Of a stretch of 64,000 bases of DNA, positions 51,515 to 61,100 are shown in pieces; the first letter of the stretch is position 1; each line of letters starts with the position of its first letter. The notes beneath the pieces are model-generated. The model was not told where the DNA came from and ran no database searches. It was given only the letters and a program-made list of their open reading frames with translations. This stretch comes from SZAS-79 sp963844255 (GTDB lineage: Bacteria; Pseudomonadota; Gammaproteobacteria; Burkholderiales; SG8-39). The stretch spans positions 57,064-121,063 of the forward strand of contig CAWJNP010000002.1 in NCBI GenBank assembly GCA_963844255.1, read 5' to 3'. The translations under genes and the position numbers were made by a program.

Positions 51515-52183
51515 CTACTCGAGCGAGATTTTAATCGCGACTGCCGCTGCCCATGGGCCAAATAGTGCCGCAGGCAGGAGATATGCGCCCAGCAACGACA
51601 GATTCGGACCCGCGCCAAGTCCGGAGCTGACTGCATCTACGGCGCCCGCCCCGAAGATGAGCACCGGAATGCACAGAGGCAGCACGATGAGAGGCATCAA
51701 GGCCCCGCTGCCACGTAAACCCAGCGTCAGTGCAGCGGCGACCGCGCCGAGCACGCTGAGCACCGGCGTGCCGAGCAGCAGCGATACCACGAGCATCAGC
51801 ACGGCGTCTCCCTCAAGACCGAACTGGAGCCCGAGCAGCGGCGCGATGAGCACGAGTGGCAGGCCGGAGACCATCCAGTGGGCGAACACCTTTGCGCCGA
51901 CCAGTGCGCCGAGCGGCTGCGGCGCAAGGACCAACTGCTCAAGCGTGCCGTCGGCATAGTCGGCTGCAAACAGACGGGGCAGAGCAAGCAGCGACGCCAG
52001 CAACGCCGCCACCCAGACGATTCCTGAAGCAATCGTGCGCAGCAGCGCGGTCTCCGGGCCGATCCCGAGCGGAAACAGGCTGACCACGATGACAAAGAAA
52101 ATCAACGTATTCGCCGCATCGGATTTGCTGCGTAACACAAGCAGCAGATCGCGCGCTATCACGCAACGCATGGCCGAAAACAT
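51515..52183 (-). CDS. ccmB: Haem exporter permease CcmB
   Basis: The 222-residue permease has six transmembrane helices and CcmB segments RDLLLVLRSKSDAANTLIFF near the start, RLFAADYADGTLEQLVLAPQ, and LPLCIPVLIFGAGAV. It partners CcmA in the ABC complex that drives holo-CcmE release. I use the ATG at 52183; the GTG at 52195 is an alternative. It begins 16 bp after the ccmA stop. Confidence 0.93.
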   Translation of the reverse strand: MFSAMRCVIARDLLLVLRSKSDAANTLIFFVIVVSLFPLGIGPETALLRTIASGIVWVAALLASLLALPRLFAADYADGTLEQLVLAPQPLGALVGAKVFAHWMVSGLPLVLIAPLLGLQFGLEGDAVLMLVVSLLLGTPVLSVLGAVAAALTLGLRGSGALMPLIVLPLCIPVLIFGAGAVDAVSSGLGAGPNLSLLGAYLLPAALFGPWAAAVAIKISLE

Positions 52184-52199
52184 GGTTTGAGTCACCGGC

Positions 52200-52853
52200 C
52201 TACTGCCCCAGCTGGATGCTCTGCATCCCCGGTGCAACGATCGGGACATCCTGGTGTGTCGTCAGCAGCGCGAGGCCGCCTCGTGCAAGGTGGTCTTCCA
52301 GCAGGGAGCTCATAGCGGTAATGCCTGCACTGTCCAGCGCCGCAAACGGCTCATCCAGCACCCACAGGGGCCGGGCGCGACTGAGTTTCAGACGAGCAAG
52401 CGCAAGCCGGCGCCTTTGCCCCTGTGAAAGAACCTTGCAGGGCAGGTGCTTGACGGCGCTCAGTCCGAACCCCTCCAAGGCGTCATGTACTGCGGCATCG
52501 GAAGACTCCAGGCCGACGAGTCGGGCCGAGAGGCGCAAGTTTTCTATCGCATCGAATTCATCCTTGACCCCATTGAGGTGGCCCACGTACGAGAGACTTG
52601 CCTTGTAGTCGTCGGCGGCTTCGCGCATCGGGGTACCGTTCCAGGCGATTTTGCCTGTTGCAGGAGGCAGCAAGCCGCAGATAATGCGAAGCAGGCTCGT
52701 TTTTCCACTCCCATTCTGGCCGCGCACCTGCAGCAAGCTTCCGTTCTGCAGATCAAAAGCAATATCGCGAAACAAACTGCGATCGCCACGAACGCATTCA
52801 AGGTTGTGAACTCGCAGTGTCGATCTGACGTGCGCCTCGTTCAGTTTGCTCAC
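52200..52853 (-). CDS. ccmA: Haem exporter ATPase CcmA
   Basis: The 217-residue ABC ATPase has Walker A GQNGSGKTSLLRIICGL, Q-loop YVGHLNGVKDEF, signature LSQGQRRRLALARL (the CcmA-type variant of L-S-G-G-Q), Walker B PLWVLDEPFAALD and the switch His in LLTTHQD. It is the first gene of the ccmABCD half. The gap to the divergent tpsB gene holds the promoters of both. Confidence 0.95.
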   Translation of the reverse strand: MSKLNEAHVRSTLRVHNLECVRGDRSLFRDIAFDLQNGSLLQVRGQNGSGKTSLLRIICGLLPPATGKIAWNGTPMREAADDYKASLSYVGHLNGVKDEFDAIENLRLSARLVGLESSDAAVHDALEGFGLSAVKHLPCKVLSQGQRRRLALARLKLSRARPLWVLDEPFAALDSAGITAMSSLLEDHLARGGLALLTTHQDVPIVAPGMQSIQLGQ

Positions 52854-52943
52854 AAAATCCGCCTCATTCCGTCAGGTGCATGCCCGTTTGTGACCGAGGC
52901 GGACTGTACAGGAATCTGCCTTTCGACTCCGAAGTGGCGCAGA

Positions 52944-52971
52944 TTGCGGGAACATCTTGAATTTATATAAC
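52944..52971 (+). promoter_or_regulatory. Candidate promoter for tpsB
   Basis: TTGCGG (52944-52949) and TATAAC (52966-52971) are spaced by 16 bp in an AT-rich setting. The -10 matches 5 of 6. If used, the mRNA would have a leader of about 300 nt including the hairpin at 53177-53205. Confidence 0.3.
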
Positions 52972-53176
52972 TTTCGGGCGATGTTGCGAAAATGCAACAA
53001 ATCGTCGAACGGTCCGACCACTAACCCTAGAGAATCTTGTAGACATGCGGCAATGAGGATACCCTCCAAACAAGTAATCGGCCTTCCTATTTCGCTTAAA
53101 GAAGAACTGATAACATCAAGAAATAATTAAGTTTTCAGAATATTTACGGCTGCGACGATTCGGAGCCGTCGCTTGT

Positions 53177-53205
53177 GTCGCTCTCGAAGTGTTGTTCGAG
53201 GCGAC
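53177..53205 (+). promoter_or_regulatory. Leader hairpin upstream of tpsB
   Basis: GTCGC-t-CTCGAA (53177-53188) pairs with TTCGAG-GCGAC (53195-53205) around a 6-nt loop: an 11-bp stem with one bulged T. No T-run follows, so it is not a classic terminator. It sits 73 nt before the tpsB ATG and could affect leader stability or translation. Confidence 0.35.
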
Positions 53206-53277
53206 GCATTTTGCATGTATGTAATTGACGGACAAGGGGTGATGCTAAAATCCGGGTCCAGTTTTGGGGGGCGCAAA

Positions 53278-55050
53278 ATGCGCGGTAAACGGCTAGAACA
53301 ATGGGCACTGACGTGCCAATTTCCACCGCCACTGTCGACACTGGTCGTGGCGTGCGCGATGGCTATTGCGATGCCGAGCGCGTTCGCGCAGCTTGCACAA
53401 GTCCGGCCGGATGCGGGGCAGATACTGGAGCAGCAGCGCAATCGCGTACCGCCTGCGCCGTTCTCCGACCGTGACATCCTTCCGCAGGAAGAACAGCAAC
53501 CGCGCCCCGCATTGCGTGGTAACACGTCGATGAAAGTCAGCGTCACGAAATTCCGCATTACAGGCAACCGAATTTATTCCGAAGAAGAACTGCTGACCTC
53601 GGTTAAAGATCAGGTCGGCAAGGATTTGGATTTCGACGGGCTGAACGACGCCGCACTGGCCGTACGCGCGTATTACCGTACGCGCGGTTACTTCCTCGCG
53701 CAGGCTTACCTGCCGGCACAGCAGATTCGAAACGGTGTTGTAGAAATCGCGATTCTCGAAGGGCGCGTGGGTAACGTTTCACTGAAGATGGACGGCACAG
53801 CACCTCTGCGGCCGGAGTTTGCGCAGGGGATCCTGGACAACCACCTCAAGACCGGGGACGTAATCACGGAGACCGGGCTTGAGCGGCCGCTGCTCCTGCT
53901 GAGCGACCTGCCGAACGTCGTTGTGAGCTCGGAGATCGGGCCGAGCACGAAGGCGATCGGTTCGGCCGATCTGCGCGTCAACATCAAGGAAGGTGAGGGC
54001 AAGATTTCGGGTTACGCGGATCTCGACAACGGCGGCAACCGCTATACCGGTGAATGGCGGACAGGCGTGAACGTGAACGCGAACAACCTCAGTGGTTTCG
54101 GCGATCAGCTGTCACTGCGCGCTACGCTGACGAACGAACGAATGAGTTTTGTACGCGCTGCCGTAACAGGGCCGGTTGGGTACAACGGTACCCGCGCGGG
54201 CATCAGCTATGCGGAGTTCGACTACAAGCTCGAAAAGGATTTCGCGAGCCTCAAGGCGCATGGAGATGGGGCAGTTCTGAGCGTTTACGGATTGCACCCG
54301 TTCATTCGCACGCGAAACGCCAACCTAATCGGTCAGGTATCTTACGAGCACAAGATCCTGAGGGATCGAATCGACACGACGAACAGTCTCGAAGATCGCA
54401 CAATCAACACCGTGAAACTCGCGCTGGTGGGCGACCTGCGTGACCGGGTATTCGGAGGCGCACTGAACTCGTATTCGATCGCGTACACCGAAGGCACCCT
54501 CAACATCAATCCGCCGACGGTGCTGGCAGCCGACCAGGCGGCGGCGACCGGGTTGACTACCCAGGGCAAGTTTGCCAAGGTGAACTTCGACGTGCGGCGC
54601 CTGCAACTCATTACGCAGGACGTCAACCTGCTGTTTGCTGTGAGCGGGCAGTTGGCCGACAAAAATCTTTCCTCCGCTGAGAAAATGTCGCTCGGTGGAG
54701 CGAACGGCGTACGCGCCTATCCGTCTGGCCAGGCGGCCGGCGACCAAGGTTTTATCTTCAGCACCGAATTGCGTTACATCGTGCCGAAATACCAGTTGCT
54801 GGGGGGCGATCTTTCGGTGTCGGGTTTCTATGATGCAGGCCGTGTCAAGGTGAATACCAATCCTTTGAGAGCCGCTACGACGCCAAATTTCCTGGGAATT
54901 TCGGGCTATGGGTTTGGACTGTCGCTGGGAAAGGACAACGATTTCCTGCTGAGAACCACTATGGCGTGGCGCGGCGAAAACGATACGCCCGACGCGGACA
55001 ACGTTCGGCGCAGCGCACGCGTCTGGTTCCAGGGAATCAAGTGGTTTTGA
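53278..55050 (+). CDS. TpsB/FhaC-type two-partner secretion transporter
   Basis: The 590-residue protein has a signal peptide (LSTLVVACAMAIAMPSAFAQ), a Gln/Pro-rich plug region (QILEQQRNRVPPAPF), POTRA repeats (KVSVTKFRITGNRIYSEEEL and VVEIAILEGRVGNVSLKMDG), and a C-terminal barrel with the conserved strand LSLGGANGVRAYPSGQAAGDQG (the V-R-G/A-Y motif) ending in Phe (WFQGIKWF). It exports the exoprotein encoded immediately downstream across the outer membrane. Start ATG at 53278 has GGGGGG upstream and places the signal peptide correctly; ATG at 53242 is possible. Confidence 0.92.
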   Translation: MRGKRLEQWALTCQFPPPLSTLVVACAMAIAMPSAFAQLAQVRPDAGQILEQQRNRVPPAPFSDRDILPQEEQQPRPALRGNTSMKVSVTKFRITGNRIYSEEELLTSVKDQVGKDLDFDGLNDAALAVRAYYRTRGYFLAQAYLPAQQIRNGVVEIAILEGRVGNVSLKMDGTAPLRPEFAQGILDNHLKTGDVITETGLERPLLLLSDLPNVVVSSEIGPSTKAIGSADLRVNIKEGEGKISGYADLDNGGNRYTGEWRTGVNVNANNLSGFGDQLSLRATLTNERMSFVRAAVTGPVGYNGTRAGISYAEFDYKLEKDFASLKAHGDGAVLSVYGLHPFIRTRNANLIGQVSYEHKILRDRIDTTNSLEDRTINTVKLALVGDLRDRVFGGALNSYSIAYTEGTLNINPPTVLAADQAAATGLTTQGKFAKVNFDVRRLQLITQDVNLLFAVSGQLADKNLSSAEKMSLGGANGVRAYPSGQAAGDQGFIFSTELRYIVPKYQLLGGDLSVSGFYDAGRVKVNTNPLRAATTPNFLGISGYGFGLSLGKDNDFLLRTTMAWRGENDTPDADNVRRSARVWFQGIKWF

Positions 55051-55052
55051 AC

Positions 55053-55067
55053 ACGATTTGAAATCGT
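55053..55067. promoter_or_regulatory. 15-bp palindrome after tpsB
   Basis: ACGATTT-G-AAATCGT (55053-55067) is a perfect palindrome with 7-bp arms starting 3 bp after the tpsB stop and 126 bp before tpsA. The one-base centre makes a protein-binding site more plausible than an RNA hairpin. It could control tpsA separately from tpsB. Confidence 0.3.
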
Positions 55068-55192
55068 CACATGACAAAGTTTTGCAATTTGAGTGCGTGA
55101 CAAAAGTCGCGCATTTCTCGGCATCCTCTGAGACATACTGACCCTTTGGTGCATGCATTGGATGCCCGCGAGCCGTATTTGGGAGCGTATTA

Positions 55193-58100
55193 ATGAGTAA
55201 AACCAGCCACTCCACCAGTCGCTCGACCTTGCTTGCGTTCCGCAGAAGGGGCGCATATCCGGCGCTCCTCGCGGCGTTCCTGAGCGTCGCGACCCCGGCT
55301 TTCGCGCAGGTGCTGCCAACCGGCGGCCAGGTCGCCGCCGGCACGGCCACGATCAGTTCGCCAAACGCTCAGACGCTGCAGGTCAATCAGACATCTCAGA
55401 ACGCAATTCTCAACTGGCAGAGTTTTTCCATTGGTGCAGGAAACTCCGTTGTATTCCAGCAACCGGGTGCGTCTTCGATCGCCCTCAACCGCGTGCTTGG
55501 CAGCAGTGCCTCGGAGATCTTCGGGCGACTGACGTCCAACGGGCAATTGTTCCTCGTTAACCCGAACGGTGTCTTGTTTGGCCGTGGGTCGCAGGTCGAT
55601 GTCGGCGGAATCGTCGCGTCCACGCTGAACATTTCCGATTCCAGCTTCCTGTCCGGCAAGTATGTCTTCACTAATGGCGGCAGCGCAGGTGGCGTCACAA
55701 ACGAGGGCACTATCACCACGCTGTCCGGCTATAGCGCCCTGATTGGGCCGCAGGTCGCCAATAACGGCGTGATCAACGCGCGCTTGGGCACGGCCGCGTT
55801 GGCTGCCGGTGATGGCGTTACGCTGGACATGATCGGCGATGGGCTGATCAATCTGCGTGTCGATCTCGCGGCTGTGAACGCCTCGGCAATCAACAGGGGA
55901 ACGATAGCTGTTGATGGTGGCAACGTGCTGATGACGGCGCGGTCCGCAAATGCACTGCTGGATACCGTGATCAGCAACGACGGTGTGATTCGCGCAAATG
56001 CGGTGACAGAACGCGGCGGTTCCATCTTTCTGGATGGTGGTTCGACGGGTGTCACGAGCGTAACCGGAAGCCTGGAGGCTTCGGGGTTGGGCGCAGGGCA
56101 AAAGGGTGGTTCGGTCACGGTACTGGGGGACAAGGTCGGGCTGTTCGGCAATGCGTCAATCAATGCGTCGGGTGACACGGGCGGCGGGACGGTACTGATC
56201 GGTGGGAACTTCCAGGGCAAGGGGCCGGAAGCGAACGCGAAGGCAACCTTTGTCGGCTCAGGCGCGTCGGTAAGCGCAAACGCACTTGGCAACGGCGATG
56301 GCGGGAAGGTTATTGTTTGGTCCGACAACTCAACTCGTGCTTATGGCGCATTCTCCGCTCGTGGTGGTGTGCAAGGGGGTAACGGCGGGTTGGTGGAAAC
56401 GTCCGGCCATTGGCTCGACATTGCCGGCATTCGCGTAGATACCAGCGCACCTCTTGGTGTTCGCGGCACGTGGCTGCTGGATCCTGTGGATGTAACGATT
56501 ACGGCCGGAGGCACTTCAGGAAACGGCACGTTTACTACCGGTACCTGGACCACAACCGGGAACGTGTCGACGGTTGCGGATGCGGATATCAACGCCAACC
56601 TGAATACCACGGATGTAACCATCACCACGGCGCCTGCCGCCGGCGGGAACGGAAGCATTACGGTTGACGATGGTGTGGCGGTTAGCAGCGCCGGGGCGGG
56701 TGGAAACACCAGAACCTTCACACTAACCGCCGACGGAACGACGGGCTCGATCGCAGTCAACGGTAACGCGTCGTTCAGCGGCACTACCGGAAACATACTG
56801 AACGTCACGATGACCGCCGGTACCGGAATCGCGTTGAACGGTACATCTTCGATCAGTACCTTTGGCGGTAATGTCACTGCAACCACGACCACGGGAAATA
56901 TCACTCAAGCGGCCGGAAGCACAGTGAATGCAGGTGCGGGGGACATCACGCTGACTGCGACTGCAGGCACCATTGATGGCGCGGGTACGTTCGGGACGAG
57001 CGGCCTGTTGACGACGAGTTCGGTGGGCGGGACGACGCTGGGCAACGCGAACACGGTGGGCAGCTTCAACGCGACGAACACGGGCAGCGGGAACGTGAGC
57101 CTGACGAACACGGCGGGCACGCTGACGGTGACGGGGATCAGCCAGGCGGGAACGGGCACCACGACGGTGAGTAACACCGGGGCGCTGACGACCACCGGCT
57201 TGGTGACCACGACAGGAGCGGGCGCGGTTGCACTGACGGGCAGCGGCAACGTGACCATTGGCGCCACGGGGATCACCACCTCGGTGGGGCCGGCCAATGT
57301 TACGTTGACCTCGACGACGGGTGACCTGGCGGTGAACGGCAACGTGAACGCCAATACGGCTCAAGTGTCGCTGTCAGCGACAAGTGGAGCGATCACCCAG
57401 GGAGCGGGAACGATCACGGCCGGATCGCTCGGTGTTGCGGCGACGTCTGCGCCGACGCTGACGACCAGCGGGGTATCGACGATAGCGGCGAACATCACCG
57501 GAGCGAGCAATCCGTTCGGCTTCACGCAGGGCAGTTCGTTTGATGTCGGGACGGTTGGCCCGATCGTCGGGGTGACGACCAACAACGGCAACGTTACGTT
57601 GACGGCAGGCGCAGGTAACGTGTCGATGTCGCAGAACGTGACTGCGGGGACAGGGGCGGTGAACCTGACTGCCACGGCAGGCACCATCACGCAGACGGGT
57701 GCGGCGAAGATAAGCGGCGCGCTGCTGACGACGAGTTCGGTGGGTGGCACGACGCTGACGAACGCGAACACGGTGACCAGCTTCAATGGCACGAACACGG
57801 GCAGCGGCAATGTGAGCCTGACGAACACGGCGGGCACGCTGACGGTGACGGGCGTGAGCCAGGCCGGTGGCGGGAACGTGACGATCGCGAACACGGGGAA
57901 CCTGACGACGACGGGTAACGTGACGACGGCGGCCAACGGGAACATCGGGCTGCAGGCGACCTCGGGCACGCTGACCACGGGTAACGTGACGGCGGGTGGC
58001 TCGGGGACGGTGGGTCTGACGACGGTGACGGCGGGTAACGTGGTAGCCAACGGTGCGGTGAGCAGCACCTCGGGCAACCTCACGGTGAACTCGGTGGGCA

Positions 58101-61100
58101 CGATCGGTGGGACGGGAACGTTCGGGACGAGCGGTGAACTGATCACTAGTTCGGTGGGCGGGACGACGCTGGGCAACGCGAACACGGTGGGCAGCTTCAA
58201 CGCGACGAACACGGGCAGCGGGAACGTGAGCCTGACGAACACGGCGGGCACGCTGACGGTGACGGGCGTGAGCCAGGCCGGTGGCGGGAACGTGACGATC
58301 GCGAACACGGGGAACCTGACGACGACGGGTAACGTGACGACGGCGGCCAACGGGAACATCGGGCTGCAGGCGACCTCGGGCACGCTGACCACGGGTAACG
58401 TGACGGCGGGTGGCTCGGGGACGGTGGGTCTGACGACGGTGACGGCGGGTAACGTGGTAGCCAACGGTGCGGTGAGCAGCACCTCGGGCAACCTCACGGT
58501 GAACTCGGTGGGCACGATCGGTGGGACGGGAACGTTCGGGACGAGCGGTGAACTGATCACTAGTTCGGTGGGCGGGACGACGCTGGGCAACGCGAACACG
58601 GTGGGCAGCTTCAACGCGACGAACACGGGCAGCGGGAACGTGAGCCTGACGAACACGGCGGGCACGCTGACGGTGACGGGCGTGAGCCAGGCCGGTGGCG
58701 GGAACGTGACGATCGCGAACACGGGGAACCTGACGACGACGGGTAACGTGACGACGGCGGCCAACGGGAACATCGGGCTGCAGGCGACCTCGGGCACGCT
58801 GACCACGGGTAACGTGACGGCGGGTGGCTCGGGGACGGTGGGTCTGACGACGGTGACGGCGGGTAACGTGGTAGCCAACGGTGCGGTGAGCAGCACCTCG
58901 GGCAACCTCACGGTGAACTCGGTGGGCACGATCGGTGGGACGGGAACGTTCGGGACGAGCGGTGAACTGATCACTAGTTCGGTGGGCGGGACGACGCTGG
59001 GCAACGCGAACACGGTGGGCAGCTTCAACGCGACGAACACGGGCAGCGGGAACGTGAGCCTGACGAACACGGCGGGCACGCTGACGGTGACGGGGATCAG
59101 CCAGGCGGGAACGGGCACCACGACGGTGAGTAACACCGGGGCGCTGACGACCACCGGCTTGGTGACCACGACAGGAGCGGGCGCGGTTGCACTGACGGGC
59201 AGCGGCAACGTGACCATTGGCGCCACGGGGATCACCACCTCGGTGGGGCCGGCCAATGTTACGTTGACCTCGACGACGGGTGACCTGGCGGTGAACGGCA
59301 ACGTGAACGCCAATACGGCTCAAGTGTCGCTGTCAGCGACAAGTGGAGCGATCACCCAGGGAGCGGGAACGATCACGGCCGGATCGCTCGGTGTTGCGGC
59401 GACGTCTGCGCCGACGCTGACGACCAGCGGGGTATCGACGATAGCGGCGAACATCACCGGAGCGAGCAATCCGTTCGGCTTCACGCAGGGCAGTTCGTTT
59501 GATGTCGGGACGGTTGGCCCGATCGTCGGGGTGACGACCAACAACGGCAACGTTACGTTGACGGCAGGCGCAGGTAACGTGTCGATGTCGCAGAACGTGA
59601 CTGCGGGGACAGGGGCGGTGAACCTGACTGCCACGGCAGGCACCATCACGCAGACGGGTGCGGCGAAGATAAGCGGCGCGCTGCTGACGACGAGTTCGGT
59701 GGGTGGCACGACGCTGACGAACGCGAACACGGTGACCAGCTTCAATGGCACGAACACGGGCAGCGGCAATGTGAGCCTGACGAACACGGCGGGCACGCTG
59801 ACGGTGACGGGCGTGAGCCAGGCCGGTGGCGGGAACGTGACGATCGCGAACACGGGGAACCTGACGACGACGGGTAACGTGACGACGGCGGCCAACGGGA
59901 ACATCGGGCTGCAGGCGACCTCGGGCACGCTGACCACGGGTAACGTGACGGCGGGTGGCTCGGGGACGGTGGGTCTGACGACGGTGACGGCGGGTAACGT
60001 GGTAGCCAACGGTGCGGTGAGCAGCACCTCGGGCAACCTCACGGTGAACTCGGTGGGCACGATCGGTGGGACGGGAACGTTCGGGACGAGCGGTGAACTG
60101 ATCACTAGTTCGGTGGGCGGGACGACGCTGGGCAACGCGAACACGGTGGGCAGCTTCAACGCGACGAACACGGGCAGCGGGAACGTGAGCCTGACGAACA
60201 CGGCGGGCACGCTGACGGTGACGGGCGTGAGCCAGGCCGGTGGCGGGAACGTGACGATCGCGAACACGGGGAACCTGACGACGACGGGTAACGTGACGAC
60301 GGCGGCCAACGGGAACATCGGGCTGCAGGCGACCTCGGGCACGCTGACCACGGGTAACGTGACGGCGGGCGGCTCGGGGACGGTGGGTCTGACGACGGTG
60401 ACGGCGGGTAACGTGGTAGCCAACGGTGCGGTGAGCAGCACCTCGGGCAACCTCACGGTGAACTCGGTGGGCACGATCGGTGGGACGGGAACGTTCGGGA
60501 CGAGCGGTGAACTGATCACTAGTTCGGTGGGCGGGACGACGCTGGGCAACGCGAACACGGTGGGCAGCTTCAACGCGACGAACACGGGCAGCGGGAACGT
60601 GAGCCTGACGAACACGGCGGGCACGCTGACGGTGACGGGCGTGAGCCAGGCCGGTGGCGGGAACGTGACGATCGCGAACACGGGGAACCTGACGACGACG
60701 GGTAACGTGACGACGGCGGCCAACGGGAACATCGGGCTGCAGGCGACCTCGGGCACGCTGACCACGGGTAACGTGACGGCGGGCGGCTCGGGGACGGTGG
60801 GTCTGACGACGGTGACGGCGGGTAACGTGGTAGCCAACGGTGCGGTGAGCAGCACCTCGGGCAACCTCACGGTGAACTCGGTGGGCACGATCGGTGGGAC
60901 GGGAACGTTCGGGACGAGCGGTGAACTGATCACTAGTTCGGTGGGCGGGACGACGCTGGGCAACGCGAACACGGTGGGCAGCTTCAACGCGACGAACACG
61001 GGCAGCGGGAACGTGAGCCTGACGAACACGGCGGGCACGCTGACGGTGACGGGCGTGAGCCAGGCCGGTGGCGGGAACGTGACGATCGCGAACACGGGGA

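Larger units (their letters stand above)
52854..53277. other. Divergent intergenic region between ccmA and tpsB
   Basis: This 424-bp non-coding stretch is noticeably AT-rich. It contains a possible plus-strand promoter (52944-52971) and a leader hairpin (53177-53205), annotated separately. Upstream in-frame codons to 53173 exist for tpsB but do not resemble a signal peptide. Confidence 0.5.
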
